A stretch of DNA of 64,000 nt. It comes from an uncultured Lachnospira sp. (GTDB lineage Bacteria > Bacillota > Clostridia > Lachnospirales > Lachnospiraceae). Under the pieces are notes generated by a model. It searched no databases and was not told where the DNA came from. It worked only from the letters and a program-made list of their open reading frames with translations. This document shows positions 46,568 through 53,777 of the stretch, piece by piece. The position numbers were made by a program, and so were the translations under genes. Location: positions 4,523-68,522 of the forward strand of contig CAKRIN010000014.1 in assembly GCA_934343805.1 (NCBI GenBank), written 5' to 3'. Within the stretch, counting starts at the first letter, position 1, and every line of letters starts with the position of its first letter.

Positions 46568-47581
46568 TTACTTTTTCTGCTTTACCATAAGCCAGATAAC
46601 CACTGGTGCGCCAAATACCGCTGTTACTGTTCCTATTGCAAGTTCTGATGGTGAAAATATTGTCCTGGCAATAAGGTCACAAAACATACAGAACACTGAC
46701 CCGCACAGAAAAATCGCCGGAATCGTAACTAGTGGCTTCGTTGTCTTAAGTGACAATCTTGTAATATGTGGAACTGCAATTCCAACGAATGATATCGGGC
46801 CTGCCAACGCTGTAACACATGCTGAAAGGACGCTTGAAAGAATTACTATACACACCCTGAAGAATCTGATATTAATTCCCATACTCTGTGCATATCCTTC
46901 TCCTAACAGATAAGCACTTATTGGCTTTGAAAATAAAAATGTAATCAATGCCGTCGGAAAAACAACTATGGCTGCAAGCTTAACGGCCGTCCATGAGCTT
47001 CCGGAAAAGCTGCCCATAGCCCAGTGTGTAAGATTGGCAATATCCGAATCATTTGCAAATGTAATGCACAAATCAGTTATCGCCGAACATATATAACTAA
47101 TCATAATTCCTACAACTAAAAGCATAGACATACTTTTTACTTTATTGGCAAAGAGTAATACATAAAGCATTGCAAAAAGTGAGCCAACAAATGCAGCTGC
47201 AATCTGCGCCCATAATGGCATTCCTGACACATATCTCAACAGGAAAATCATTGTAATGGCAACAAACATTTTGGCACCTGACGAAATACCAAGCACAAAC
47301 GGGCCTGCTATAGGATTTCTGAAAAATGTCTGCAGTAAAAATCCTGACAATGACAATGCACCACCAAGAATAGCTGCCATACATAATCGTGGTAATCGTA
47401 TTTTCCAGATAATATTATATTCTGGTGTTCCAACATAATCCTTTAGAAATATTATCCTGAAAATTCTTGCAGGAGATATATGTATATTACCTGTATTAAT
47501 ATTAAATATAACTGCTGCAACAAGTAATATTACAAGCAGCACATAAACGAACTGATAACGGAGTATCTGTTTTATCTGCAT
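46568..47581 (-). CDS. btuC: Cobalamin-type ABC importer permease
   Basis: The 337-residue FecCD/BtuC-family protein has about ten membrane helices. Marks are RLPRLCMAAILGGALSLSGF, NPIAGPFVLGISSGA and the coupling region VALAGPISFVGIAVPHITRL-like TALAGPISFVGIAVPHITR. It forms the channel with the ATPase downstream. A hairpin separates it from the binding-protein gene. Confidence 0.92.
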   Translation of the reverse strand: MQIKQILRYQFVYVLLVILLVAAVIFNINTGNIHISPARIFRIIFLKDYVGTPEYNIIWKIRLPRLCMAAILGGALSLSGFLLQTFFRNPIAGPFVLGISSGAKMFVAITMIFLLRYVSGMPLWAQIAAAFVGSLFAMLYVLLFANKVKSMSMLLVVGIMISYICSAITDLCITFANDSDIANLTHWAMGSFSGSSWTAVKLAAIVVFPTALITFLFSKPISAYLLGEGYAQSMGINIRFFRVCIVILSSVLSACVTALAGPISFVGIAVPHITRLSLKTTKPLVTIPAIFLCGSVFCMFCDLIARTIFSPSELAIGTVTAVFGAPVVIWLMVKQKK

Positions 47582-47624
47582 ATTCTCTCCATTCTTATGT
47601 TTTTATTATCATGTCTCTATTCTC

Positions 47625-47673
47625 AAAGTGACTGCCTCATTAAGTACTATTTGCTTAATGTGACAGTCACTTT
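47625..47673 (-). other. Intercistronic hairpin between btuF and btuC
   Basis: AAAGTGACTG (47625-47634) and CAGTCACTTT (47664-47673) pair, and CATTAAG / CTTAATG pair inside, giving a strong stem of 17 pairs or more. There is no T-run after it on the minus strand, so it more likely stabilises the btuF mRNA end than stops transcription. Confidence 0.65.
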
Positions 47674-47685
47674 CAGACATACGTT

Positions 47686-48864
47686 TTATTTTAACTTCTT
47701 TAAGTATGTAAGCTCTGATGTATCAGCATCTGCATTTAACATAAGGTTAATGTCATTAATCATGCTTCCGATTGTATCCGCAATCTGGAAGAAATCTGGT
47801 GTTGTACACCATACATTTCCATCCTTAACAGCCTTTATATCAGCAAGAATACTGTTATATCCTGTAAAGTCGCTAAGAGTAGCTGGCTTTCCGCCTAAAT
47901 TCCATACGTAGATTATATAATCTGCATCTTTAGCTTTTTCATAAAAGCTTTCGATTCCCATTTCCTGAGTACCTGTTTTATCTGCATTTAAATCTGAGAA
48001 AATATAATTTCCACCCGCTATATTTACCATCTGTGCAAGGTAATCTCCTGCATTTCTTACATACAGCTTACCTTTTGATGTAATATAGAATACTGCTACT
48101 GTTTTTCCTGTATTTTCTACCTTTGAAAGAGTATCTACATATGCAGCCTGTGTATTATACATATCTGTTGCAGCTTCCTCTTCATTGCAGAGTGCAGCAT
48201 AAAGCTTAGCCCACTCTACTCTTCCTAATGGATGATCTTCATATGTAGACTGGTCTAATATATAGTTAACTCCTAATTCTTTTAACTTTTCTGCTACATC
48301 TGGAACGCTTGTAAGCATTGTTGAGAATATTGCAAGTGAAGGTGCTCCTGCTACTATTGTTTCATAATCAGGTGCCTTGTAATCTCCAACATAAGTCAGT
48401 TTTCCATCATCAAATGCCTGCTTAACAGCATCAATGTACCATGATTTTTTCTCATAAGTAACCTGGCTTATGTTATCAAGGCAGTTGCTTGCGCTCATAA
48501 GCGATGTTACTGGTGTAGATGAAACAAGCATATTGGTTACAGGTGCCTTTAACACTACTGTATCAGAATCAACATCTGATGGTGTAGACATTCCGTCTGG
48601 AACAAGTAAAAGCTTTGACTGTTTTGATACAATTGCTGTATCCTCATCTCTGTTAGTTATTGTGATGAGCTTATAACCACCCTTGTAATAATCTACAGAG
48701 AAGAGCTTTGCATACTGTAATTCCATTGAATGGTCATATACAAGTTCTCCATCATAGTTACTTTCGCTGCCTGATTTCTTTTCTGTTCCACATCCACTCA
48801 TTACAAGTGTAGACACAAGCATTACAAACATAAGTATGAGTGACAGAAATCTTTTTTTCTTCAT
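47686..48864 (-). CDS. btuF: Cobalamin-type ABC importer substrate-binding lipoprotein
   Basis: The 392-residue lipoprotein has a signal peptide and lipobox VMSGC. The body has a class III binding-protein layout with APVTNMLVSSTPVTSLM, VAGAPSLAIFS and YIIYVWNLGG. The B12 riboswitch immediately upstream and the cbi genes downstream make a corrinoid or cobinamide the likely ligand. ATG 48864 sits 7 bases after GGAG; the ATG at 48870 is too close to it. Confidence 0.88.
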   Translation of the reverse strand: MKKKRFLSLILMFVMLVSTLVMSGCGTEKKSGSESNYDGELVYDHSMELQYAKLFSVDYYKGGYKLITITNRDEDTAIVSKQSKLLLVPDGMSTPSDVDSDTVVLKAPVTNMLVSSTPVTSLMSASNCLDNISQVTYEKKSWYIDAVKQAFDDGKLTYVGDYKAPDYETIVAGAPSLAIFSTMLTSVPDVAEKLKELGVNYILDQSTYEDHPLGRVEWAKLYAALCNEEEAATDMYNTQAAYVDTLSKVENTGKTVAVFYITSKGKLYVRNAGDYLAQMVNIAGGNYIFSDLNADKTGTQEMGIESFYEKAKDADYIIYVWNLGGKPATLSDFTGYNSILADIKAVKDGNVWCTTPDFFQIADTIGSMINDINLMLNADADTSELTYLKKLK

Positions 48865-48930
48865 TTTCATTCTCCTTTTCCTTTCTCATGAAGTGATTGG
48901 ATGATTCCGTCATTATCTGCAGAAAAGGAA

Positions 48931-48982
48931 CAGACTTATAAGTCTGCACAAAAAACAATAGTCAGTTGTTCTCGCAACGACT
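48931..48982 (-). terminator. Expression-platform terminator of the B12 riboswitch
   Basis: On the minus strand GTCGTTG-CGAGAA-CAACTGAC (48961-48981) forms a stem with one bulge, followed by TATTGTTTTTT. A second short palindrome CAGACTTATAAGTCTG (48931-48946) follows. The first hairpin begins a few bases after the riboswitch P1 stem, where an expression platform is expected. Confidence 0.72.
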
Positions 48983-48994
48983 ATTATGACTCTG

Positions 48995-49166
48995 CCTGTA
49001 AGCCGGTCTTCTGACTCACAGATCATAAGCAATATCCGCCTTCCCAGATTAAGCTTAAAAGCTTCTTCCAGTGGCATAATGGATATCACCTCCCTGTATA
49101 CAGCAGCGGAACTGCTCAGGATTCGCACCTGATTCCCTGAAGTACATATATATACTTCGCTTACAG
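48995..49166 (-). ncRNA. Cobalamin riboswitch upstream of btuF
   Basis: Read on the minus strand, the aptamer has P1 CTGTAAGC/GCTTACAG closing it, then GGGAATCAGGTGCGAATCC, GCAGTTCCGCTGCTGTA, ATGCCACTGG (B12 box GCCACTG), GGGAAGGCGG, and GTCAGAAGACCGGC. These blocks in this order define the cobalamin (AdoCbl-type) riboswitch. It probably controls the 18-gene operon as a whole. Confidence 0.95.
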
Positions 49167-49248
49167 TGATTATTTCGTTATCATCTGGATTATATCCAGC
49201 GTTTATTATTCCATATTATTACTAGAATTGCAATTATTTTTACATCTC

Positions 49249-49506
49249 CTATCTCATCTTTTCAGATAAAAACTTAACTATATAATCATAGTTTTCCGGA
49301 ATATGCGGAAATGTACAATTAGTACAATCCTTTATCCTTTTACCACTTTCCCTTGTTATATATCGCGGCGTTCCCGGACAATCCTCATAGCAGTTCATGG
49401 GACAATAACAAAAAAGGCAGTTGAAATCCTGCCCTTCTTCTATCTTATGACATGGGTAATATTTACACTGGTCATTCTTAAAATACCTGTAGCTGTTCTG
49501 TGTCAT
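49249..49506 (-). CDS. Cysteine-rich small domain protein
   Basis: The 85-residue protein has nine cysteines (C14, C19, C30, C33, C35, C39, C43, C61, C64) and looks like the Cys_rich_small family, thought to bind metal. No signal peptide is present. Its start overlaps the SirTM gene stop by 4 bases (ATGA), so it is translationally coupled to the ADP-ribosylation genes. It could be a metal carrier, a redox partner or a target of modification; none is shown. The cobalamin riboswitch begins just downstream. Confidence 0.82.
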   Translation of the reverse strand: MTQNSYRYFKNDQCKYYPCHKIEEGQDFNCLFCYCPMNCYEDCPGTPRYITRESGKRIKDCTNCTFPHIPENYDYIVKFLSEKMR

Positions 49507-50429
49507 AACAGTCTCCTTATAACTTCACCAATATCCTTATTAACACAGACAGATTTCTCCTTAATCTCATCTGGCGCATATGCCTCTCCATAATTCAAAC
49601 ATATATAATGTGCATATGCCCATTTATCTGTCATCTGCCAAAACGGATATTTTATTATAACAGGTGTATTATACCCTATACCAAGTTCTATGAAAACAAC
49701 ATTTAAATTTTTATGTCTATCTAAAAACTGTTCATACCTCTGTGCTGCCACATGCCAGCCTTCATCTTCCACAAATGTGTTATCTGCCCTTAAGTTCATG
49801 CTCATAGGCTTTCCACATTCAGGACAGTATGGGACAAGTTCTGATGGAACAGTCATCTTTAAGGATCTTCCCTCTGGCAGATACAAAGAACCATCCTCTT
49901 TAAATTCATATCCCTGTGCCATAACCATTTCCCGTATAATATCTTCATTATCGTATGTTTTCTTGTGGCATGGTTCACTACACTGAAATAAACCATAATC
50001 ACCCTGTGTATAATATAATCTGTGCCTATCAAAACCCGCCTTCTGGAAACAGTGGTCTACATTGGTTGTAATAACAAAATAATCCTTATCCTTAACCAGT
50101 TCATATAAATTATCATATACTGGCTTTGGCGCATTCATATATCTGTTAATATAGATATATCTGCTCCAGAATGCCCAATGTTCTTCTAATGTCTCATACG
50201 GATAAAATCCGCCAGAATACATATCTGTAAATTTATATCTTTCCTTAAAATCAGAAAAATATTTATCAAATCTCTCTCCGCTATAAGTAAATCCTGCTGA
50301 TGTGGAAAGTCCTGCTCCTGCACCAATCACTATGGCATCTGCATTTGCAGTTAATTCCTTTATATCTGACAGTTTATCCTCATAACTTCTATCTTCATTG
50401 TCATTATTCATCCATCTTTTAAATAACAT
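49503..50429 (-). CDS. SirTM-class sirtuin (macrodomain-linked protein ADP-ribosyltransferase)
   Basis: The 308-residue product is a sirtuin of the macrodomain-linked class M. The NAD site reads GAGAGLSTSAGFTYSGERF instead of the deacetylase GAGIS...DFR. The usual TQNID is TTNVDH (N123) and the catalytic His of deacetylases is replaced by Gln in TQGDYG (Q142), as known for SirTM, which ADP-ribosylates lipoyl-carrier GcvH-L. A zinc site CSEPC / CPEC is kept. It follows the macrodomain gene by 13 bases. GcvH-L and LplA2 are absent from this operon, so its target here is unknown. Confidence 0.92.
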   Translation of the reverse strand: MLFKRWMNNDNEDRSYEDKLSDIKELTANADAIVIGAGAGLSTSAGFTYSGERFDKYFSDFKERYKFTDMYSGGFYPYETLEEHWAFWSRYIYINRYMNAPKPVYDNLYELVKDKDYFVITTNVDHCFQKAGFDRHRLYYTQGDYGLFQCSEPCHKKTYDNEDIIREMVMAQGYEFKEDGSLYLPEGRSLKMTVPSELVPYCPECGKPMSMNLRADNTFVEDEGWHVAAQRYEQFLDRHKNLNVVFIELGIGYNTPVIIKYPFWQMTDKWAYAHYICLNYGEAYAPDEIKEKSVCVNKDIGEVIRRLL

Positions 50430-50442
50430 ATCACTTATCCTT

Positions 50443-51222
50443 TTATGCTAGAAGTTCTCTATATATTGTTAAATCTTCACCCTTAAAAACATTAAATATA
50501 ACTTTCTCTATCCTGCTATCTTTATCAAGAAAATCTTTAACAGTGCGGACTGCAATCTGCGCTGCCCTCTTCTGCGGAAATCTGAACACACCCGTTGACA
50601 GACAGCAGAATGCTATTGATTTTACGCCATTATCAGCCGCAAGCTTCATACATTCCCTATAACAACTGGCAAGCAACTCCTCATCTTCCCTGGTAACCTC
50701 CCACTGGATAATTGGTCCTACTGTGTGGAGTATATATTTTGCCGGTAAATTGTAACCTGATGTTATCTTTGCCTTTCCTGTTTCCTCTTCATGCCCCTGT
50801 TCAAGCATTATTTCATTCATCTTAAGCCTTAACTCTATTCCTGCATATGTATGAATAAAATTATCAATACAGACATGCATAGGTGAAAAGCAGCCTAACA
50901 TCTGGGAGTTGCAGGCATTAACTATCGCATCACATTTTAATGTGGTAATGTCTCCCTGCCATATATACAGCCTGTTGTCCGTCATAACCGGCTTTAAATC
51001 CCTTATGTCTGTAATTCCGCGTTCTGCGTTTCTCTGTTGCAGATATTCATCCTGTATCTTCAGGAATTCTTCACTGACCGGCATCGGCATCCTCACATTC
51101 ATAAGGGAACGAAGAAGATTTTCCTGCTCCACTTTTTCAGCAGGTATCTTATGTATGCGGATTCTTGTTTCTTCTTTTAAAAGATATTTAATTAAATATA
51201 TTCTTCTTTCTTCCTGTGTCAC
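50443..51222 (-). CDS. Zinc-type macrodomain ADP-ribosyl hydrolase
   Basis: The 259-residue protein has a macrodomain from about residue 80 (YIWQGDITTLKCDAIVNACN) to the end, with the ADP-ribose loop CCLSTGVFRFP. The segment GCFSPMHVC (C111, H116, C118) is the zinc-binding variation found in SirTM-linked macrodomains, where zinc helps hydrolysis. An N-terminal helical part of about 70 residues precedes it, typical of the class. The start codon is GTG with GGGG 8 bases upstream. It probably reverses the modification made by the sirtuin. Confidence 0.92.
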   Translation of the reverse strand: MTQEERRIYLIKYLLKEETRIRIHKIPAEKVEQENLLRSLMNVRMPMPVSEEFLKIQDEYLQQRNAERGITDIRDLKPVMTDNRLYIWQGDITTLKCDAIVNACNSQMLGCFSPMHVCIDNFIHTYAGIELRLKMNEIMLEQGHEEETGKAKITSGYNLPAKYILHTVGPIIQWEVTREDEELLASCYRECMKLAADNGVKSIAFCCLSTGVFRFPQKRAAQIAVRTVKDFLDKDSRIEKVIFNVFKGEDLTIYRELLA

Positions 51223-51235
51223 AATACATACCCCG

Positions 51236-51847
51236 CTATAATCTTTTTATACATCTGCCCGGACATACCTCTGCACAATTTCCGCAATGCAGACAATGAT
51301 TCTGCTGAATTGAAAAAGGTGATCCTTCAATAATACATCTTTGAGGACAGTTTCTCTGGCATATTCCACAGCCAATACATGCCTCTGTTATAATATACCC
51401 CTTTTCTCTCTTTACTGCATTTCCTAAAATATATGTATCTCTGAAAATCGGATTAACTCCAAGATTAAAATACTCAACCTCTGCTTTATCTATGCAGAAT
51501 ATTATGCCAATGCTTTTTGTATCTCCCGGATACACATTTGCAAGATATGGCTGTTCCTCAAATATCTTATCACGCCACATCTTCTGTTCTTCATCCGCCA
51601 CAGCATATGCCTTTCCTGATAAACGAATCATTTCTTTATATCTGGTATAGCATAAAATCTGCACCCTGCCATCTTCCATTAACTCCCTGCAGAAATTCTT
51701 TCCTCTTGCCGTGAAAAAATACAATGCATTTTCCTCGTAATGAATTGCACTTATATTTCGTATCTGCGGAGCTCCCTCACTATCTACTGTTGCAAATGCA
51801 AGAACCCCAACAAGCTGCATTTTCTTTAAACATGTCTGTAAATCCAT
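51236..51847 (-). CDS. Pyridoxamine-oxidase-like flavoprotein fused to a two-cluster ferredoxin
   Basis: The 203-residue protein starts with a split-barrel flavin domain (VGVLAFATVDSEGAPQIRNIS and LYFFTARGKNF; about residues 1-140) and ends with a ferredoxin domain bearing two 4Fe-4S motifs, CIGCGICQRNCPQRC and CLHCGNCAEVCPGRC. It could pass electrons between a flavin and Fe-S clusters. Its place between a radical SAM gene (34 bases) and the macrodomain gene (13 bases) suggests that it supplies electrons to the maturase or reduces its product; this is inference. Confidence 0.88.
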   Translation of the reverse strand: MDLQTCLKKMQLVGVLAFATVDSEGAPQIRNISAIHYEENALYFFTARGKNFCRELMEDGRVQILCYTRYKEMIRLSGKAYAVADEEQKMWRDKIFEEQPYLANVYPGDTKSIGIIFCIDKAEVEYFNLGVNPIFRDTYILGNAVKREKGYIITEACIGCGICQRNCPQRCIIEGSPFSIQQNHCLHCGNCAEVCPGRCIKRL

Positions 51848-51881
51848 TCTTTACCTCCTCACCATTTCCATTATATTGATT

Positions 51882-53009
51882 CTATAATCTTAATCCTGCC
51901 AGGTTTTCTAGGCTTACTGTGAGGCTGCTCTCCATTAATAATTCCTCCCCAGTAATCTCATTTCTTGTCTTCCAGCACTGTGGATCAGGTGCATAGAAAT
52001 TACCGCTCGTACCATTAGCAACCGCCGGACAGCCTCTGCACCAGGCCTTTAATTCACATTTGCTACATTTTTCAAATCTGTCGTAATTCCTGTATTTCTC
52101 CATCTGACAGATCCATACATCTGCCAGACGGTCTTCAAATACATTTGCAACCTTACTGTCTGTAACTCTTCTACATGCCATTACATCTCCGTTTGACGAA
52201 ATTGTAATATGACAGTTTCCACAGTTGCAGCCTCCATAAATCATTCCTATCTCTGCATTTTCAGGCAGCTTAAACTGTCCTGTTTCATATTCATACAGAG
52301 TCCACAAATGATCTTTTTTATTAAAATAAGTCTCACACCCTGCCTTTTCATATACCTTATACTTGGCATCACATATTTCCAGAAGTTTTCTGTACTCCTG
52401 TGGTGTCATGCTTGTATCAACCTCTCCACCTGTAGGTACATACCGCGAAAATGCAAAGACTTTAACTTTCGCTTTCACTACTTCATCAATAATATCCGGT
52501 ATCTCATTCATATTAGTTTTTGACACCGTACTCATAATCACACTCTTTATTCCTGCCCTGTTAAGACAGCCGATTTTTTCAATCGTAAGATCAAAACTTC
52601 CTGGCTTTCTGAACCAGTCATGGGTTTCCCTCATTCCATCAAGAGACATCTGATATTTATCACATCCACATGCTTTTAGCATACGGCAGATTTCATCATC
52701 CAGATGAAATGGATTTCCCATCAAAGTAAATGGTATGTTTTTTGATTTTAACAATACCATCAGCTTCCAGAAGTCAGGATGAAGGATAGGATCTCCGCCT
52801 GTAATATAAAAATATGGTATTCTGTTATACACTTTACAGAAATCTTCACAGTTTGCCACCACCTCTTTCATCTGGTTCCAGGTCATGCTCTTAAGTTCTT
52901 TGCAACCCTCCCCAGAAAATATATAGCAGTGTTTGCAACGCTGGTCACATTCATCTGTAATGTGCCACTGAAATGAAAAATATGATTTTCCACCATTATA
53001 CTGACTCAT
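51882..53009 (-). CDS. Radical SAM/SPASM peptide maturase, ACGX-repeat type
   Basis: The 375-residue enzyme has the radical SAM motif CDQRCKHC (CX3CX2C, C21/C25/C28), a glycine-rich YITGGDPILHP strand, and a C-terminal SPASM region with cysteines in CNCGNCHITISSNGDVMAC and CSKCELKAWCRGCP for extra 4Fe-4S clusters. SPASM enzymes of this kind cross-link or epimerise short precursor peptides. The gene sits 27 bases after the ACGX-repeat peptide; I recall an NCBI family for this pair, which supports the call. ATG 53009 with GGAG 9 bases upstream is preferred to an in-frame TTG at 53018. Confidence 0.92.
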   Translation of the reverse strand: MSQYNGGKSYFSFQWHITDECDQRCKHCYIFSGEGCKELKSMTWNQMKEVVANCEDFCKVYNRIPYFYITGGDPILHPDFWKLMVLLKSKNIPFTLMGNPFHLDDEICRMLKACGCDKYQMSLDGMRETHDWFRKPGSFDLTIEKIGCLNRAGIKSVIMSTVSKTNMNEIPDIIDEVVKAKVKVFAFSRYVPTGGEVDTSMTPQEYRKLLEICDAKYKVYEKAGCETYFNKKDHLWTLYEYETGQFKLPENAEIGMIYGGCNCGNCHITISSNGDVMACRRVTDSKVANVFEDRLADVWICQMEKYRNYDRFEKCSKCELKAWCRGCPAVANGTSGNFYAPDPQCWKTRNEITGEELLMESSLTVSLENLAGLRL

Positions 53010-53036
53010 CCTATCCAACTCCTTCCTTAACTTCTC

Positions 53037-53231
53037 TTACTTATCAGATGCTCCGCAAGCTGTACCACAGGCTGCCGGCTTTTCCTCCGGTTTGTCTGAT
53101 GCTCCGCAAGCTGTTCCGCATGCTGCTGGCTTCTCCTCTGGCTTGTCTGATGCTCCACATGCTGTTCCACATGCTGCCGAAGGCTGTGCCTCTGTCTTCT
53201 TGTTCCATCCAAAAATGTTTGATAATGCCAT
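53037..53231 (-). CDS. ACGX-repeat precursor peptide
   Basis: The 64-residue peptide has an 18-residue leader (MALSNIFGWNKKTEAQPS) and three copies of CGTACGASD separated by KPEEKPAA, a 17-residue period. Cysteine and aspartate fall every fourth residue (C-GTA-C-GAS-D). Start 53231 is 8 bases after GGAGG; the ATG two codons earlier (53237) is too close to it. The repeat is nearly identical at the DNA level (51 bases). It is the likely substrate of the adjacent radical SAM enzyme. No dedicated exporter or protease lies beside it. Confidence 0.92.
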   Translation of the reverse strand: MALSNIFGWNKKTEAQPSAACGTACGASDKPEEKPAACGTACGASDKPEEKPAACGTACGASDK

Positions 53232-53237
53232 TTTCAT

Positions 53238-53431
53238 TACCTCCTTTTAATTGATTTTATGGGCTATGCCCTGTTTGCATTTTTACAATAACAATAAATG
53301 AAGCATGGGAAAAGTACGCACTTTTTTGTGCCATAGGCACCTTTTTGTAACTTATGGACAGGAATGTATATGTATGCTACATTATATTTGAAACTTACAT
53401 TATATTTTGAACTTTTAAAGGAGATAACGCT
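53238..53431. promoter_or_regulatory. Divergent control region of the ACGX operon and hxlR gene
   Basis: The 194-base space holds two short palindromes: GTGCCATAGGCAC (53328-53340), flanked by TTTTTT runs, and GGGCTATGCCC (53261-53271) in the peptide leader. The first is a reasonable HxlR operator candidate because HxlR regulators often bind next to their own gene. Promoter boxes were not clear enough to place with confidence. Confidence 0.45.
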
Positions 53432-53755
53432 ATGATGACTAAAGACGAATTACCAGAATGTCCAGTAGCAACAACTGTTCAGCTTATTGGAAGCAAATGG
53501 AAATTATTAATTATGAGAAACCTTCTTATGAGGCCTTGGAGATTTAATGAATTAAAGAAAAGTCTTGAAGGAATCAGCCAGAAGGTTCTGACTGACTCCT
53601 TAAGATCTATGGAAGATGATGGACTTATTACAAGAACTGTTTATCCAGAAGTTCCTCCCCACGTAGAATATGCATTAAGCGAACTTGGCGAAAGTATGCG
53701 TCCAATACTTGATGCAATGCAGAAATGGGGAGAAAATTATAAGACAAATCTGTAG
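53432..53755 (+). CDS. HxlR-family winged-helix regulator
   Basis: The 107-residue protein begins ELPECPVATTVQLIGSKWKLLIMRNL, the HxlR hallmark with a conserved cysteine used by some members to sense thiol or aldehyde stress. The helix-turn-helix is followed by the wing LEGISQKVLTDSLRSMEDDGLI. GGAG lies 8 bases before the ATG. It is divergent from the ACGX peptide operon and probably controls it, perhaps in response to redox state. Confidence 0.93.
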   Translation: MMTKDELPECPVATTVQLIGSKWKLLIMRNLLMRPWRFNELKKSLEGISQKVLTDSLRSMEDDGLITRTVYPEVPPHVEYALSELGESMRPILDAMQKWGENYKTNL

Positions 53756-53777
53756 AACTATTTATAACTTATTCATA

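Noticed and set aside
49249..49506. Cysteine-rich protein as part of the cobalamin operon
   Set aside because: It lies upstream of the riboswitch and is coupled by a 4-base overlap to the sirtuin gene, so it belongs to the ACGX/SirTM operon, although read-through into the riboswitch region is possible.
53027..53212. Alternative minus-strand frame over the ACGX gene (Arg/Gln/His repeats)
   Set aside because: It is the frame-shifted reading of the same 51-base repeats; the ACGX frame has the ribosome site, a plausible leader and the adjacent maturase.
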